A stretch of DNA of 64,000 nt from Serpentinimonas raichei (GCF_000828895.1 NZ_AP014568.1:595699-659698); one strand, 5' to 3'. Positions 19,327-29,680 are shown, numbered from the stretch's first letter. The notes: generated by a model not told the origin, from the letters alone. Numbers and translations are program-made.

Positions 19327-19414
19327 GCGCGGGTGGCGAAATTGGTAGACGCACCAGGTTTAGGTCCTGACGCCCGTTAAGGGTGTGGGGGTTCGAGTCC
19401 CCCCCCGCGCACCA
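19327..19414 (+). tRNA. tRNA-Leu (anticodon TAG)
   Basis: The acceptor arm GCGCGGG pairs with CCCGCGC and is followed by A and an encoded CCA. The anticodon loop reads TTTAGGT, giving TAG for CTA/CTN leucine codons. A long variable arm (CGCCCGTTAAGGGTG) marks it as type II, and GTTCGAGTC is the T loop. It sits between hpnC and trigger factor. Confidence 0.95.
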
Positions 19415-19492
19415 CCTGAACGAATCCCCTCATCCCGAACACCGGGGGCCAGCCTTGCAAGCGGGTTCCCATCCCCCACAGGAGTAAGCAGC

Positions 19493-20803
19493 ATGGCAGT
19501 CACCGTCGAAACACTGGATAAGCTCGAGCGCAAGATCACGCTGGAGCTGTCGCTGGAGCAGATCACCCTAGAGGTGCAAAATCGGCTCAAGCGCATGCAG
19601 CGCCAAGTCAAGCTCGACGGCTTTCGGCCCGGCAAGGTGCCGCTGAGCGTGGTGTCCAAGCGCTACGGCGGCTCGGTGCACTACGAGGTCATGAACGACC
19701 AGCTGGGCAAGGCCTTCCAGTCCGCCGCCCAAGAAGCGCAGTTGCGCATCGCCGGCACCCCGACCATCAACGAAAAAGAGGGTGCGGCCGAAGGCGCGCT
19801 GGCCTTCGAGGCGGTGTTCGAGGTCTATCCGGAAGTGAAAATCGGCGACCTGAGCGCGGCGGCCATTGAAAAACTCAGCGCCACGGTCGATGACGCCGCG
19901 ATCGAGCGCACGCTCGATATTTTGCGCAAGCAGCGCCGCACGTTTGCGGCCCGCGGCGCCGACGAGCTGGCGCAAGACGGCGACCAGGTGCGGATCGACT
20001 TCGAGGGTAAGATCGACGGCGAGCCCTTCGAGGGCGGCAAGGCCGAGGGCTTCCAGTTCGTGCTCGGCGAAGGCCAGATGCTCAAGGAGTTTGAAGAAGC
20101 CGTGCGCGGCATGCGCGTGGGCGACTCCAAGACCTTCCCGCTCAACTTCCCGGCCGACTACCACGGCAAGGACGTGGCCGGCAAGCAGGCCGATTTTCTG
20201 GTCACGCTGCAGCAGCTCGAAGCGGCGCAACTGCCCGAAGTCAACGACGAGTTGGCGCAAGCGCTCGGCGTTGCCGGGGGCAGCGTGGAGGCGCTGCGCG
20301 CCGACATCCGCAAAAATCTGGAGCGCGAAGTCAAGTTCCGCTTGCAGATGCGCAACAAAACCGCGGTGATGGACGCGCTGCTGTCGCAGTCCGAGCTCGA
20401 TGTGCCCAAGTCCAGCGTGGCCTCCGAAGTCGAGCGCCTGGTCGAAGGCGCACGCGCCAACCTCAAAGAGCGCGGCATCCAGGGCGCCGACCAGGCCCCG
20501 ATCCCGCCCGAGCTGTTCCAGGCCCAGGCCGAGCGCCGCGTGCGCCTAGGGCTGGTGGTGGCCGAGCTGGTCAACGCCAACCGGCTGCAAGCCACGCCGG
20601 AGCAGGTCGATGCCCACATCCAGGAGCTGGCCAGCTCCTACGAAAGCCCGGCCGACGTGGTGCGCTGGTACCAGAGCGACCGCCAGCGCCTGGCCGAAGT
20701 CGAGGCGCTGGTGCTGGAAAACAACGTCACCGAATTCGTGCTGGCGCGCGCCCAGGTGAGCGAAAAACCGATTGCCTTCGACGAACTGATGGGACAGGGC
20801 TAA
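19493..20803 (+). CDS. tig: Trigger factor, ribosome-associated chaperone
   Basis: 436 aa (E. coli 432). The N-terminal ribosome-binding domain contains the signature GFRPGKVP, followed by a FKBP-type prolyl isomerase domain (DGDQVRIDFEGKIDGEPFEGG) and a helical C-terminal chaperone domain. It receives nascent chains at the ribosome exit. The start at 19493 follows AGGAG. clpP begins 3 bp after its stop, giving the common tig-clpP-clpX-lon order. Confidence 0.97.
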   Translation: MAVTVETLDKLERKITLELSLEQITLEVQNRLKRMQRQVKLDGFRPGKVPLSVVSKRYGGSVHYEVMNDQLGKAFQSAAQEAQLRIAGTPTINEKEGAAEGALAFEAVFEVYPEVKIGDLSAAAIEKLSATVDDAAIERTLDILRKQRRTFAARGADELAQDGDQVRIDFEGKIDGEPFEGGKAEGFQFVLGEGQMLKEFEEAVRGMRVGDSKTFPLNFPADYHGKDVAGKQADFLVTLQQLEAAQLPEVNDELAQALGVAGGSVEALRADIRKNLEREVKFRLQMRNKTAVMDALLSQSELDVPKSSVASEVERLVEGARANLKERGIQGADQAPIPPELFQAQAERRVRLGLVVAELVNANRLQATPEQVDAHIQELASSYESPADVVRWYQSDRQRLAEVEALVLENNVTEFVLARAQVSEKPIAFDELMGQG

Positions 20804-20806
20804 ACC

Positions 20807-21418
20807 ATGAGCGCATTGCACACACAAGCCTTGGGCATGGTGCCCATGGTGATCGAGCAGTCGGGGCGCGGCGAGCGCGCCTACGACATTTATTCGCGCC
20901 TGCTCAAAGAGCGGGTGGTGTTTCTGGTCGGTGAAGTCAACGACCACAGCGCCAATCTGGTGGTGGCGCAGTTGCTGTTCCTCGAGAGCGAGAACCCGGA
21001 CAAGGACATCTCGTTCTACATCAACTCGCCCGGCGGCAGCGTGAGCGCGGGCATGTCGATCTTCGACACCATGAACTTCATCAAGCCCGAGGTTTCCACG
21101 CTGTGCGTGGGCATGGCGGCCAGCATGGGTGCTTTTTTGCTCGCTGCCGGGGCCAAGGGCAAGCGCTTTTCGCTGCCCAATTCGCGCGTCATGATCCACC
21201 AGCCGCTGGGCGGCGCGCGCGGCCAAGCGAGCGACATCGAAATCCACGCACGCGAGATTTTGCGCCTGCGCGCCGACCTGAACCGCATTTTGAGCGAACG
21301 CACCGGTCAGCCGCTGGAGAAGGTCGAGCGCGACACCGAGCGCGACTACTTCATGTCGGCCAGCGAGGCCGCCGAGTACGGCTTGGTGGATAAAGTGATC
21401 GATAAACGCAGCACCTGA
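20807..21418 (+). CDS. clpP: ATP-dependent Clp protease proteolytic subunit
   Basis: 203 aa. This serine peptidase forms the double-heptamer chamber that degrades substrates unfolded by ClpX or ClpA. The catalytic triad is S106 (AASMGA), H131 (MIHQP) and D180. A short N-terminal propeptide precedes [20 protein letters not shown]. It follows tig by 3 bp and is followed by clpX after 83 bp. Confidence 0.98.
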   Translation: MSALHTQALGMVPMVIEQSGRGERAYDIYSRLLKERVVFLVGEVNDHSANLVVAQLLFLESENPDKDISFYINSPGGSVSAGMSIFDTMNFIKPEVSTLCVGMAASMGAFLLAAGAKGKRFSLPNSRVMIHQPLGGARGQASDIEIHAREILRLRADLNRILSERTGQPLEKVERDTERDYFMSASEAAEYGLVDKVIDKRST

Positions 21419-21501
21419 GCCCGCACAGGGGGCTTGCGACTGGTCTATGATCGGGTGCAGGCGGCCCTGTTTTGGCCGCCCCCCAACGAGGCAAGCACTT
21501 C

Positions 21502-22773
21502 ATGCCCGAGAAAAAAAGCACCACCGGCTCCAAAAATCTGTTCTGCTCTTTTTGCGGCAAAAGCCAGCACGAGGTCAGAAAGCTCATATCGGGTCCATCG
21601 GTATTCATCTGCGACGAATGCATTGCGCTGTGCTCGGACATCATGCGCGACGAGCTCCCGACCACCTTGCAGGGCAAGGGCGGTGCAGCAGAGGATGCGC
21701 TGCCGGCGCCACTGCAGATCAAGCAGCACCTCGATCAGTACGTGATCGGCCAAGAGGCGGCCAAAAAGACCCTGTCGGTGGCGGTTTACAACCACTACAA
21801 GCGCTTGCGCCACCGCGAGCAATCGGGCAAGGACGAAGTCGAGCTGAGCAAAAGCAATATCTTGCTGATCGGCCCCACGGGGTCGGGCAAAACGCTGCTG
21901 GCCGCCACCATGGCGCGCATGCTCAACGTGCCGTTTGTCATGGCCGATGCCACCACCCTCACCGAGGCCGGCTATGTGGGCGAGGACGTAGAAAACATCA
22001 TCGCCAAGCTGCTGCAAACCTGCAATTACGACCCTGAAAAAGCGCAGCGCGGCATTGTTTTTATCGACGAAATCGACAAAATCACGCGCAAATCCGAGAA
22101 CCCCTCCATCACCCGCGACGTTTCGGGCGAAGGGGTGCAGCAGGCGCTGCTCAAGCTGATCGAGGGCACCATCGCCTCGGTACCACCCCAAGGCGGGCGC
22201 AAGCACCCCAACCAAGACATGCTGCAGGTCGATACCTCCAACATTTTGTTCATCTGCGGCGGGGCTTTCTCGGGCCTGGAAAAGGTCATCGATGCGCGCG
22301 CCGAGGGCGGCGGCATCGGTTTTGGCGCGGCGGTCAAGAGCAAGCAGCAGCGCAGCCTGACCGAGGTTTTCTCCGAGGTCGAACCCGACGACTTGGTGCG
22401 CTTTGGCCTGATCCCCGAGTTGGTGGGCCGTTTGCCGGTGGTCACGGCGCTCGATGAACTGGGCGAAGACGCCTTGGTCGATATTTTGACCGAGCCCAAA
22501 AACGCGGTGGTCAAGCAGTTTGCCCAACTGCTGCGCATGGAGGGCGTAGAGCTCGAAGTGCGCCCGGCCGCGCTCAAGGCGATTGCGCGCCATGCCATGA
22601 AGCGCAAAACCGGCGCCCGTGGTCTGCGCTCGATCTTGGAGCAGGCGCTGCTCGAAACCATGTTTGAACTCCCAAGCCTGAGCAATGTCGAAAAAGTGGT
22701 GGTCGATGAGGCCACCATCGAAGACGGCAAACCCCCCTTGCTGGTGTACCGCGAGGCGGTCCGTCAGGCTTGA
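21502..22773 (+). CDS. clpX: ClpX, ATP-dependent unfoldase of ClpXP
   Basis: 423 aa (E. coli 424). The N-terminal zinc finger uses C15, C18, C37 and C40. Walker A GPTGSGKT is at about 124-131 and Walker B FIDEID with D189/E190. ClpX recognises tagged substrates such as ssrA proteins and threads them into ClpP. The ATG at 21502 is preceded by a weak GAGG; the frame is open back to 21472 but lacks family similarity there. Confidence 0.98.
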   Translation: MPEKKSTTGSKNLFCSFCGKSQHEVRKLISGPSVFICDECIALCSDIMRDELPTTLQGKGGAAEDALPAPLQIKQHLDQYVIGQEAAKKTLSVAVYNHYKRLRHREQSGKDEVELSKSNILLIGPTGSGKTLLAATMARMLNVPFVMADATTLTEAGYVGEDVENIIAKLLQTCNYDPEKAQRGIVFIDEIDKITRKSENPSITRDVSGEGVQQALLKLIEGTIASVPPQGGRKHPNQDMLQVDTSNILFICGGAFSGLEKVIDARAEGGGIGFGAAVKSKQQRSLTEVFSEVEPDDLVRFGLIPELVGRLPVVTALDELGEDALVDILTEPKNAVVKQFAQLLRMEGVELEVRPAALKAIARHAMKRKTGARGLRSILEQALLETMFELPSLSNVEKVVVDEATIEDGKPPLLVYREAVRQA

Positions 22774-22833
22774 ATTCCCCCTACTTTGGGTGGCTTTGGC
22801 GTGCAACGTGACCGGATGCAGGCGGGCTGGCGA

Positions 22834-22840
22834 CTTGAAA
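22834..22840 (+). promoter_or_regulatory. CTTGAAA, possible heat-shock -35 of lon
   Basis: The heptamer matches the sigma-32 -35 consensus and lies 45 bp before the lon ATG in the 112-bp clpX-lon gap. The partner at 22853-22860 (CCCTCACG) matches the -10 consensus poorly, so this is tentative. Confidence 0.3.
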
Positions 22841-22885
22841 TCCCCGCTTGCGCCCTCACGTGACGTCCACATATCGAGGTAAGAA

Positions 22886-25324
22886 ATGTCCGGACACCCC
22901 CCCCTACCCAGCCAGCCCCTGACCCTGCCCCTGTTGCCCTTGCGCGACGTGGTGGTGTTTCCGCATATGGTGATCCCCCTCTTCGTCGGGCGCCCCAAGA
23001 GCATCAAGGCCTTGGAGGCGGCGATGGAGACCGACCGACGCATCGTGCTGGTGGCGCAAAAAACCGCCACCAAAGACGACCCGAGCCCGCAAGACCTGTT
23101 CGAGGTCGGCTGCGTGGCCAGCATTTTGCAGATGCTCAAGCTGCCCGACGGCACCGTCAAGGTGCTGGTCGAGGGTGTGCAGCGCGCTGCCGTGCGGCGG
23201 GTGCAAGAGGGTGAGTCGCATTTTGAAGCCGAGGTGCTGCCGGTCAGTGCCGACGACGAATTCGCCCATGTCGAATCGACCGAGCTCGAGGCGCTGCGCC
23301 GCGCGGTGATGCAGCAGTTTGACCAGTACGTCAAGCTCAACAAAAAGATTCCGTCCGAAATCCTCACCTCCATCGCCAGCATCGACCACCCCGGTCGCTT
23401 GGCCGACACCATCGCCGCCCACCTGCCGCTCAAGCTCGAGGCCAAGCAAACCGTGCTCGACCTCAACCCGGTCGTGCAGCGGCTCGACAACCTGTTTGTG
23501 CAGCTCGAACGCGAGGTCGATATCCTCAACGTCGACAAGCGCATTCGTGGCCGCGTCAAGCGCCAGATGGAGAAAAACCAGCGCGATTTCTATCTCAACG
23601 AACAGGTCAAGGCGATCCAGAAAGAACTCGGTGAAGGCGAAGAGGGGGCCGACATCGAGGAAATCGCTCGCAAGATCAAGGCCGCCAAAATGCCGCCCGA
23701 GGCTCGCAAAAAGGCCGAGGCCGAGCTCAAAAAACTCAAGCTCATGTCGCCCATGTCGGCCGAGGCCACGGTGGTGCGCAACTACATCGACGTCCTGAGC
23801 AACCTGCCTTGGAGCAAAAAAACCAAGATCAAGCACGATCTGGGTTTTGCCGATGAGGTGCTCAACGAAGACCACTACGGGCTCGACAAGGTGAAAGACC
23901 GCATCCTCGAATACCTCGCGGTGCAGCAGCGGGTGGACAAGGTCAAGGCGCCGATTTTGTGTCTGGTCGGGCCGCCGGGGGTGGGCAAAACCTCGCTCGG
24001 GCAGTCGGTGGCGCGCGCCACCGGGCGCAAGTTCGTGCGCATGGCCTTGGGTGGCATGCGCGACGAGGCCGAAATTCGCGGCCACCGCCGCACCTACATC
24101 GGCGCGCTGCCGGGCAAGGTGCTGCAAAATCTGAGCAAGGTCGGCACCCGCAACCCGCTCTTTTTGCTCGACGAGATCGACAAACTCGGGATGGACTTTC
24201 GCGGCGACCCGTCCTCGGCGCTGCTCGAGGTGCTGGACCCGGAGCAGAACCACACCTTCAGCGACCACTATGTCGAGATCGATTTCGACCTCTCCGATGT
24301 GATGTTCGTGGCCACCTCGAACACGCTCAACATCCCGCCGGCGCTGCTGGACCGGATGGAGGTGATCCGCCTGTCGGGCTACACCGAAGACGAAAAAGCC
24401 CACATTGCACTCAAGTACCTGCTGCCCAAACAGATCAAGAACAACGGCATCCGCGACGGCGAGCTCGAGCTGAGCGAGGAGGCGGTGCGCGACGTGGTGC
24501 GCTACTACACCCGCGAGGCCGGTGTGCGTGCGCTCGAGCGCGAGCTCTCCAAAATCTGCCGCAAGGTGGTCAAGGGCCTGCTGCTGAAAAAATACAGCGC
24601 CCCGGTGCAGGTCACGCCCGACAACCTGGGCGACTACTTGGGGGTGCGCAAATACAGCTTCGGCCGTGCCGAGCAGAACAACCAAATCGGCCAAGTGGTG
24701 GGCTTGGCTTGGACCGAAGTCGGCGGCGATTTGCTCACCATCGAGGCCGCCCTCATGCCCGGCAAAGGCAACGTCACGCGCACCGGCCAGTTGGGCGAGG
24801 TGATGAAAGAATCGGTCGAGGCCGCGCGCACCGTGGTGCGCAGCCGCGCGCGGGCGCTGGGCATCAAGACCGAAGCCTTCGAGAAAAACGACATCCACAT
24901 CCACGTGCCCGACGGGGCTACGCCCAAAGACGGCCCCAGCGCCGGCGCCGCCATGACCACGGCCATCGTCTCGGCCCTGACCGGCATCCCGGTGCGCGCC
25001 GACGTGGCCATGACGGGCGAGATCACGCTGCGCGGCGAAGTGACCGAAATCGGCGGCCTCAAAGAAAAGCTGCTGGCGGCGCTGCGCGGTGGCATCAAAA
25101 CGGTGCTGATCCCGCAGGCCAACGTGAAAGACCTGGCCGACATCCCCGACAATGTGAAGGCCGGGCTGGAGATCGTGGCGGTGCAGTGGGTCGACCGGGT
25201 GCTGGAGCTGGCGCTGGAGCGCTATCCGCTGCCCTTGGCCGCGGAGGAGGATGCAGCCACAGTCACAGCCACCGCAGCGGTTGCGGCGGCCGAGCCGGTG
25301 GCGGTGGCTTCCTTGAAGCACTGA
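22886..25324 (+). CDS. lon: Lon ATP-dependent protease
   Basis: 812 aa. The N-terminal substrate-binding domain ([15 protein letters not shown]) is followed by an AAA+ module with Walker A GPPGVGKT at about 362-369 and Walker B LFLLDEID, then the peptidase domain with the Ser-Lys dyad S685 (GPSAGAAM) and K728, matching E. coli S679/K722. The C-terminus ends in a short Ala/Val-rich tail. GAGGTAAGAA provides a strong ribosome binding site. It degrades damaged and regulatory proteins in the cytosol. Confidence 0.98.
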   Translation: MSGHPPLPSQPLTLPLLPLRDVVVFPHMVIPLFVGRPKSIKALEAAMETDRRIVLVAQKTATKDDPSPQDLFEVGCVASILQMLKLPDGTVKVLVEGVQRAAVRRVQEGESHFEAEVLPVSADDEFAHVESTELEALRRAVMQQFDQYVKLNKKIPSEILTSIASIDHPGRLADTIAAHLPLKLEAKQTVLDLNPVVQRLDNLFVQLEREVDILNVDKRIRGRVKRQMEKNQRDFYLNEQVKAIQKELGEGEEGADIEEIARKIKAAKMPPEARKKAEAELKKLKLMSPMSAEATVVRNYIDVLSNLPWSKKTKIKHDLGFADEVLNEDHYGLDKVKDRILEYLAVQQRVDKVKAPILCLVGPPGVGKTSLGQSVARATGRKFVRMALGGMRDEAEIRGHRRTYIGALPGKVLQNLSKVGTRNPLFLLDEIDKLGMDFRGDPSSALLEVLDPEQNHTFSDHYVEIDFDLSDVMFVATSNTLNIPPALLDRMEVIRLSGYTEDEKAHIALKYLLPKQIKNNGIRDGELELSEEAVRDVVRYYTREAGVRALERELSKICRKVVKGLLLKKYSAPVQVTPDNLGDYLGVRKYSFGRAEQNNQIGQVVGLAWTEVGGDLLTIEAALMPGKGNVTRTGQLGEVMKESVEAARTVVRSRARALGIKTEAFEKNDIHIHVPDGATPKDGPSAGAAMTTAIVSALTGIPVRADVAMTGEITLRGEVTEIGGLKEKLLAALRGGIKTVLIPQANVKDLADIPDNVKAGLEIVAVQWVDRVLELALERYPLPLAAEEDAATVTATAAVAAAEPVAVASLKH

Positions 25325-25466
25325 GGGCGCGGCGTTTGCAGGCAGGGTTTTTTGCGGGTATCGGGCGCGTTTTATGCCAGTGCCGCTGCCCGATCGGCGT
25401 TTTTTCGGTATAGAATAGCGGCTCTGCAGTTAGGCGGTGCCGATGGCGCCGCAGAATCTGCAACAC

Positions 25467-25542
25467 GCGGGAATAGCTCAGTTGGTAGAGCGCAACCTTG
25501 CCAAGGTTGAGGTCGCGAGTTCGAATCTCGTTTCCCGCTCCA
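25467..25542 (+). tRNA. tRNA-Gly (anticodon GCC), copy 1
   Basis: 76 nt including the encoded CCA. The acceptor GCGGGAA pairs with TTCCCGC, the anticodon loop is CTTGCCAAG and GTTCGAATC is the T loop. It is identical to the copy at 25729-25804 and begins a Gly-Cys-Gly cluster. TAGAAT at 25411-25416 may be its -10 element. Confidence 0.97.
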
Positions 25543-25616
25543 ATGGTTTTCCAAGGCAAGCGCTGGCTTGTTTTCCGGTTCGGTGCCTATGGCCGAGCCG
25601 GATGTGCCCAAACGAA

Positions 25617-25690
25617 GGCGCGGTAGCAAAGCGGTTATGCACCGGATTGCAAATCCGTGTAGGTCGGTTCGACTCCGGCCCGCGCCTCCA
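25617..25690 (+). tRNA. tRNA-Cys (anticodon GCA)
   Basis: 74 nt with encoded CCA. The acceptor GGCGCGG pairs with CCGCGCC, and the anticodon loop ATTGCAAAT carries GCA. It lies between the two glycine tRNAs and is probably cleaved from the same transcript. Confidence 0.97.
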
Positions 25691-25728
25691 GCCTTACCAA
25701 GCACTGGTCCCAAGCGGGGCCAGTCAAT

Positions 25729-25804
25729 GCGGGAATAGCTCAGTTGGTAGAGCGCAACCTTGCCAAGGTTGAGGTCGCGAGTTCGAATCTCGTTTCCCGC
25801 TCCA
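25729..25804 (+). tRNA. tRNA-Gly (anticodon GCC), copy 2
   Basis: 76 nt, base-for-base identical to the copy at 25467-25542, including the CCA. The flanking sequences differ, so only the tRNA unit was duplicated or has been homogenised. Confidence 0.97.
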
Positions 25805-25823
25805 TTCTCCCCCCCTCCCCCCC

Positions 25824-25839
25824 TGAAGCCATGGCTTCA
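25824..25839. terminator. 16-bp palindrome overlapping the mltD stop
   Basis: TGAAGCCATGGCTTCA is a perfect palindrome covering the stop codon of the lytic transglycosylase gene (minus strand), next to a long C/G run at 25809-25823. It could end transcription from either side, but no T-run follows, so the role is uncertain. Confidence 0.3.
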
Positions 25840-27615
25840 ACGCACCGCCACTTTCGATTGGCTGGCGTTGGCTTGCGCGCTGCGGACCGGTGTCTGCGCC
25901 GCAGGGCGGTTGCTGGCGGCGGTGCTGGCCGTGCCTGTGCGCTTGGCTGGGGTGCTGCTGCGGGGTGCCGGGGCGGCGCTCGCCGTTCTGCTCGCGTTGC
26001 GGCTGGCGGGCGCTGCGCTGCGCTGCACCAACAGCACCTGGCCGACGCGCAAGCTGGCGTTGGGGCGCAGCTGGTTCCAACTGCGCAAGTTGGCCACGCT
26101 CACGCTGTGGCGGCGCGCCAGCGACGAGAGGGTGTCGCCCGAGCGCACGGTGACGCGGATGCTGCGCTGCCCTTGGGTGGGGCTGGTGCTGGCGCTGCCG
26201 CTTTGGTCGCGGCCGAGCAGAATCTGGCCGCCGTCGGCGAGGTGCTCGGGTACGTCGGCTTCGTGGTTGCCTAGGCGAGGCACCAGCAGGGTGGAGCCGG
26301 CGCGCAACTGGCTGGAGCGGCGCGGGATGTCGTTGACTTCGCGCAGGCGCGCTTCACTCAAATCGTGCTGCTGCGCGGCTTGGGCCACGCTCATGTTTTG
26401 GGGCACGCGCCAAGCGGTCCAAGTGGCCCACGCGCCTTGGTGCTCGCGCAGGCGCTGCTGGAAGGTGAGGGCGTTGTCCCACGGCAGCAAGATGTTGGGG
26501 GTGCCGGCAGCCATGATCACGGGTTTGTCGTGCGAGGGGTTGAGCTGGCGAAAGTTCTCGATGCTCACGTCGGCCAGCTCGGCGACCAGGGCGACGTCGA
26601 TGTCGCGCGTGAGGGTGACGCTGTCGAAGAAAGGGTGGTTGCCGATCACGGGCAGGTTGATGCCGAGGCGCTGCGGGTCGCGGATCAGGTTTTCGATGGC
26701 TTGCAGCTTGGGCACGTAGTTGCGGGTTTCGTTGGGCATGCGCAGGTCGAGGTAGCTGGTGCCCAAGCCCGCCGCGCGGTTGGCGCGGATGGCGCGCTGC
26801 ACGTTGCCGTTGCCCCAGTTGTAGGCGGCCAGCGCAAGCTGCCAGTCACCAAACATGCGGTGCAGACGCTGCAGATAGTCCAGCGCGGCGTTGGTGGAGG
26901 CGAGCACGTCGCGCCGGTCGTCGCGGAAGGCGTTTTGCATCAGGTCGAATGAGCGCCCGGTGGCAGGCATGAACTGCCACAGGCCAGCCGCCTTCACCGG
27001 CGAGACCGCCTGCGGGTTGAAGGCGCTCTCGATAAACGGCACCAGCGCGACTTCCATGGGCAGGCCGCGGCGCTCGGCTTCTTCGACGATGTGAAATAGG
27101 TATTTGCTGCTGCGCTGCACCATGCGTTCGAGGTTTTGCGGCCGGCTGGCGTGCCATTGCTCGTGCAGGCGCACCAGATCGGTGTCGAGATCGGGCATGG
27201 CAAAGCTGCGCCGCATGCGCTCCCACAGGTCGCGCGGGGCTTCCAGCGGGGCGACGGAGACAGGATGGCTGGTGGCGCTGCTGCGGCCCAAGGCGAGCAG
27301 GGGGCCGCTGGGGATGAGGGGGCGCAGCCCTAGGCTGCCGCCGGATTGGGCCAAGCCGGGCTGGGTTGGGTGATCGGACGCGCCTTGCAGCAGGTCGGCG
27401 GCGCTGCTGTGGTTGGGCTGAACGGCGCGGGGAAGGCTGGCCGGCCTGCTGGTTTGGGCAGCAGGGTCGGCCGCCGATCTGTGCGCAATGGCATCGCTCT
27501 GGCTGGTGGTGCCAAGGCCGCCAGGGGCGGCGCAGGCGCTGAGCCAAAGCGCGGCCGCCAAGGGCAGCACCAGGCGCAGGGTGGAGTGGACTAAGTTGTG
27601 GGCAATGGATGTCAT
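25837..27615 (-). CDS. mltD: MltD-like membrane-bound lytic transglycosylase with LysM
   Basis: 592 aa. The signal peptide ends in a lipobox, ALWLSACAAP, so it is probably an outer-membrane lipoprotein. The SLT domain has the catalytic Glu in FIESAFNPQA, then GLWQFMPATGR and AAYNWGNGNVQRA. Two C-terminal LysM-type repeats follow (around TAWRVPQNMSVAQAA and VRSGDTLSSLARR), then a Ser/Ala/Thr-rich tail. It cleaves peptidoglycan between MurNAc and GlcNAc to form anhydro ends, supporting wall turnover. The 5' half before the catalytic domain is a long low-complexity linker. Confidence 0.92.
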   Translation of the reverse strand: MTSIAHNLVHSTLRLVLPLAAALWLSACAAPGGLGTTSQSDAIAHRSAADPAAQTSRPASLPRAVQPNHSSAADLLQGASDHPTQPGLAQSGGSLGLRPLIPSGPLLALGRSSATSHPVSVAPLEAPRDLWERMRRSFAMPDLDTDLVRLHEQWHASRPQNLERMVQRSSKYLFHIVEEAERRGLPMEVALVPFIESAFNPQAVSPVKAAGLWQFMPATGRSFDLMQNAFRDDRRDVLASTNAALDYLQRLHRMFGDWQLALAAYNWGNGNVQRAIRANRAAGLGTSYLDLRMPNETRNYVPKLQAIENLIRDPQRLGINLPVIGNHPFFDSVTLTRDIDVALVAELADVSIENFRQLNPSHDKPVIMAAGTPNILLPWDNALTFQQRLREHQGAWATWTAWRVPQNMSVAQAAQQHDLSEARLREVNDIPRRSSQLRAGSTLLVPRLGNHEADVPEHLADGGQILLGRDQSGSASTSPTQGQRSIRVTVRSGDTLSSLARRHSVSVANLRSWNQLRPNASLRVGQVLLVQRSAAPASRNASRTASAAPAPRSSTPAKRTGTASTAASNRPAAQTPVRSAQANASQSKVAVR

Positions 27616-27728
27616 CGGCTTGGTATCTGTCGCAAATTGTGTCGATTATCGGGCTTGCAGCATGGAACTGGCAAACACGCCAAGGTCCGGGCAGATGCGC
27701 CGGGGCCAGAACGGGGCTAAACTGGGCT

Positions 27729-28664
27729 TCAAGGAAAGCCGTCTTTGCAGCGCCGCAGGGCGGCGAAAGCGTGCACATCCGCGGGCCAAAGGGCCGCCGC
27801 TGCAGCGCCCTCGGCCGTTGGCGCTGCACCGGGTCCGGGGCGGATGCGGGATGCAACCGGGGCGGGGGTGCTGGCAGCCGCACCAGCCGCCACCAGCGCC
27901 GTGGCCAGTTGTTGGAGGGCCTGGCGCAGCGCGGGTTCCCGGCTGCGCAGGAAGGGGTTGAGCGCGCGCTCGCGCCCGATGCGGCTGGGCAGGGTGGGGC
28001 GGCCGGCTTGGCGCTGCTGCTCGCACCAGCGCTGGTAGTCGGCCAAGCCCGGGTGATCGGGTTCCAAGGCGCGCGCAAAACGCAGGTTGGAGAGGGTGTA
28101 TTCGTGCGTGCAGCAAACCAGCGTGGGTTCGGGCAGGGCGGCCAGACGGTCTAGGCTGGCGAGCATCTGCGCCGCCGTGCCTTCGAACAAGCGGCCGCAG
28201 CCGATCGAGAACAGGGTGTCGCCGCAAAACAGCAGGCCCTCACCGAGTGTCTGGCCGCGCTCGCTGGCTGGGTCGGGCGCAGTGGTGGGCGCGGCCGGGG
28301 CAAAGCCGGCGCAGTACCAAGCGATGTGGCCCGCGGTGTGGCCGGGGACTTCGATCACCTCGAAGCGGCCGCCAAGCAGCGCCAAGCTATCGCCGTCGCG
28401 CACGCGCTGCACGCCTTCGGGCAGCGGCTCGTGGGCGGGGCCCCAAACCGGCGCGGCAGTAGCGGCGCGCAAGGCCGCCACGCCGCCGGTGTGGTCGCCG
28501 TGGTGGTGCGTGAGCAAGATGCCAGCCAGTTGCAGGCGCTCGGCCGCCAGCCAGTCCAGCACCGGTTCGGCTTGTCCAGGGTCCACCACCCAAGCCTGGC
28601 GGCCGTCGTGTAAGGCCCAGATGTAGTTGTCGCTCAAAGCGGGGATGGGGTGCAGCAGGGGCAT
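27729..28664 (-). CDS. gloB: Hydroxyacylglutathione hydrolase (glyoxalase II)
   Basis: 311 aa from the ATG at 28664. It is a metallo-beta-lactamase fold with the binuclear metal motif LTHHHGDHTGG and later PGHTAGHIA, FCGDTLF and CTHEYTLSN. It hydrolyses S-lactoylglutathione to lactate and glutathione, completing methylglyoxal detoxification. Normal GloB is about 255-265 aa; here a 45-50-residue Ala/Pro-rich extension without recognisable motifs follows the usual C-terminus. It diverges from xerD. Confidence 0.93.
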   Translation of the reverse strand: MPLLHPIPALSDNYIWALHDGRQAWVVDPGQAEPVLDWLAAERLQLAGILLTHHHGDHTGGVAALRAATAAPVWGPAHEPLPEGVQRVRDGDSLALLGGRFEVIEVPGHTAGHIAWYCAGFAPAAPTTAPDPASERGQTLGEGLLFCGDTLFSIGCGRLFEGTAAQMLASLDRLAALPEPTLVCCTHEYTLSNLRFARALEPDHPGLADYQRWCEQQRQAGRPTLPSRIGRERALNPFLRSREPALRQALQQLATALVAAGAAASTPAPVASRIRPGPGAAPTAEGAAAAALWPADVHAFAALRRCKDGFP

Positions 28665-28717
28665 GGCCCGATTGTCTATCAGGCTGGCCGCTGCGTAGCG
28701 GGGTACCCCGGCGCCTT

Positions 28718-28728
28718 GATGGACAATG
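28718..28728 (+). promoter_or_regulatory. GATGGACAATG box upstream of xerD
   Basis: The 11-mer is identical to the one at 4724-4734 and lies 33 bp before the chosen GTG of xerD. It probably represents a -10 region; the -35 is not evident. Confidence 0.35.
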
Positions 28729-28761
28729 CCGGTTCTATCCTTCGGGTGCAAAGGTGCGTGC

Positions 28762-29658
28762 GTGCTGGAACGATTTTTGGATGCGCTGTGGCTGGAAGAC
28801 GGGCTGGCACCGCTGACGCTGGCGGCCTATCGCAGCGATTTGCAGCAGTTGGCCGACTGGCTGGCGCAGCGCCGCCCGCCGCCGCCCGGGGTGGCTGCCG
28901 CCACGCTGGAGCAGGCGCAGGAGGCCGATCTGCTGGCCTATCTAGCCGATAGCCATGCGCGCAGCCGCGCCAGCACCGCGAATCGGCGCCTGAGCGTGCT
29001 CAAGCGCTACTACCGCTGGGCGCTGCGCGAAGGGCTGCTGGAAGTGGACCCGACGCTTCGGCTGCTGAGCGCCCAGCGCGCGCTGCGCGTGCCCAAAACC
29101 CTGAGCGAAGCGCAAGTGGAGCAACTGCTGCAAGCGCCCGATCTGGGGCAGGCGCTGGGGCTGCGCGATCGCGCCATGCTGGAGCTGATGTACGCCAGCG
29201 GCTTGCGCGTGAGCGAGCTGGTGGGGCTGCAATTGCACCAGATCAGCCTGCCCGAGCAGGTGCTGCGCGTGCTGGGCAAGGGGTCCAAGGAGCGGCTGCT
29301 GCCCTTTGGCGACGAGGCGCTGCACTGGCTGCGCCGCTACTTGGCCGAGGCCCGGCCCGCCATTTTGAGCGGCCAGATCAGCCACGATCTGTTCGTGACG
29401 GCGCGCGGCGCGGCCATGACGCGGGTGATGTTTTGGCTGCTGGTGAAAAAATACGCACGCCAAGCGGGCATCGAAGCGCCGCTGTCGCCGCACACGCTGC
29501 GCCACGCCTTCGCCACCCATTTGCTCAACCACGGGGCCGATTTGCGCGCCGTGCAACTGCTGCTGGGCCATGCCGACATTTCCACCACCACCATCTACAC
29601 CCACGTGGCGCGGGCGCGCCTCAAGCAGTTGCACGCGCAGCACCATCCACGGGGTTGA
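28762..29658 (+). CDS. xerD: Site-specific tyrosine recombinase XerD
   Basis: 298 aa from the GTG at 28762, the same length as E. coli XerD, with the Shine-Dalgarno AAAGGTG 6 nt before it. An ATG at 28726 in the same frame lacks a ribosome site. The SAM-like N-terminal domain is [19 protein letters not shown]. Catalytic residues are in order: R in [10 protein letters not shown] in [10 protein letters not shown], HxxR in [12 protein letters not shown] in LLGHADI and the nucleophile Y in IYTHV. It acts with XerC at dif to resolve chromosome dimers. Confidence 0.94.
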   Translation: MLERFLDALWLEDGLAPLTLAAYRSDLQQLADWLAQRRPPPPGVAAATLEQAQEADLLAYLADSHARSRASTANRRLSVLKRYYRWALREGLLEVDPTLRLLSAQRALRVPKTLSEAQVEQLLQAPDLGQALGLRDRAMLELMYASGLRVSELVGLQLHQISLPEQVLRVLGKGSKERLLPFGDEALHWLRRYLAEARPAILSGQISHDLFVTARGAAMTRVMFWLLVKKYARQAGIEAPLSPHTLRHAFATHLLNHGADLRAVQLLLGHADISTTTIYTHVARARLKQLHAQHHPRG

Positions 29659-29680
29659 GGGGGCAGCTTGGCGCACCCGC

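Noticed and set aside
22904..25321. An 805-codon minus-strand frame opposite lon
   Set aside because: It is His/Gly/Arg-rich without conserved motifs, and lon on the other strand is unambiguous.
28726..28761. ATG at 28726 as the xerD start
   Set aside because: It lacks a Shine-Dalgarno, lies within a likely -10 box, and the GTG at 28762 gives the family length of 298 aa with a good ribosome site.
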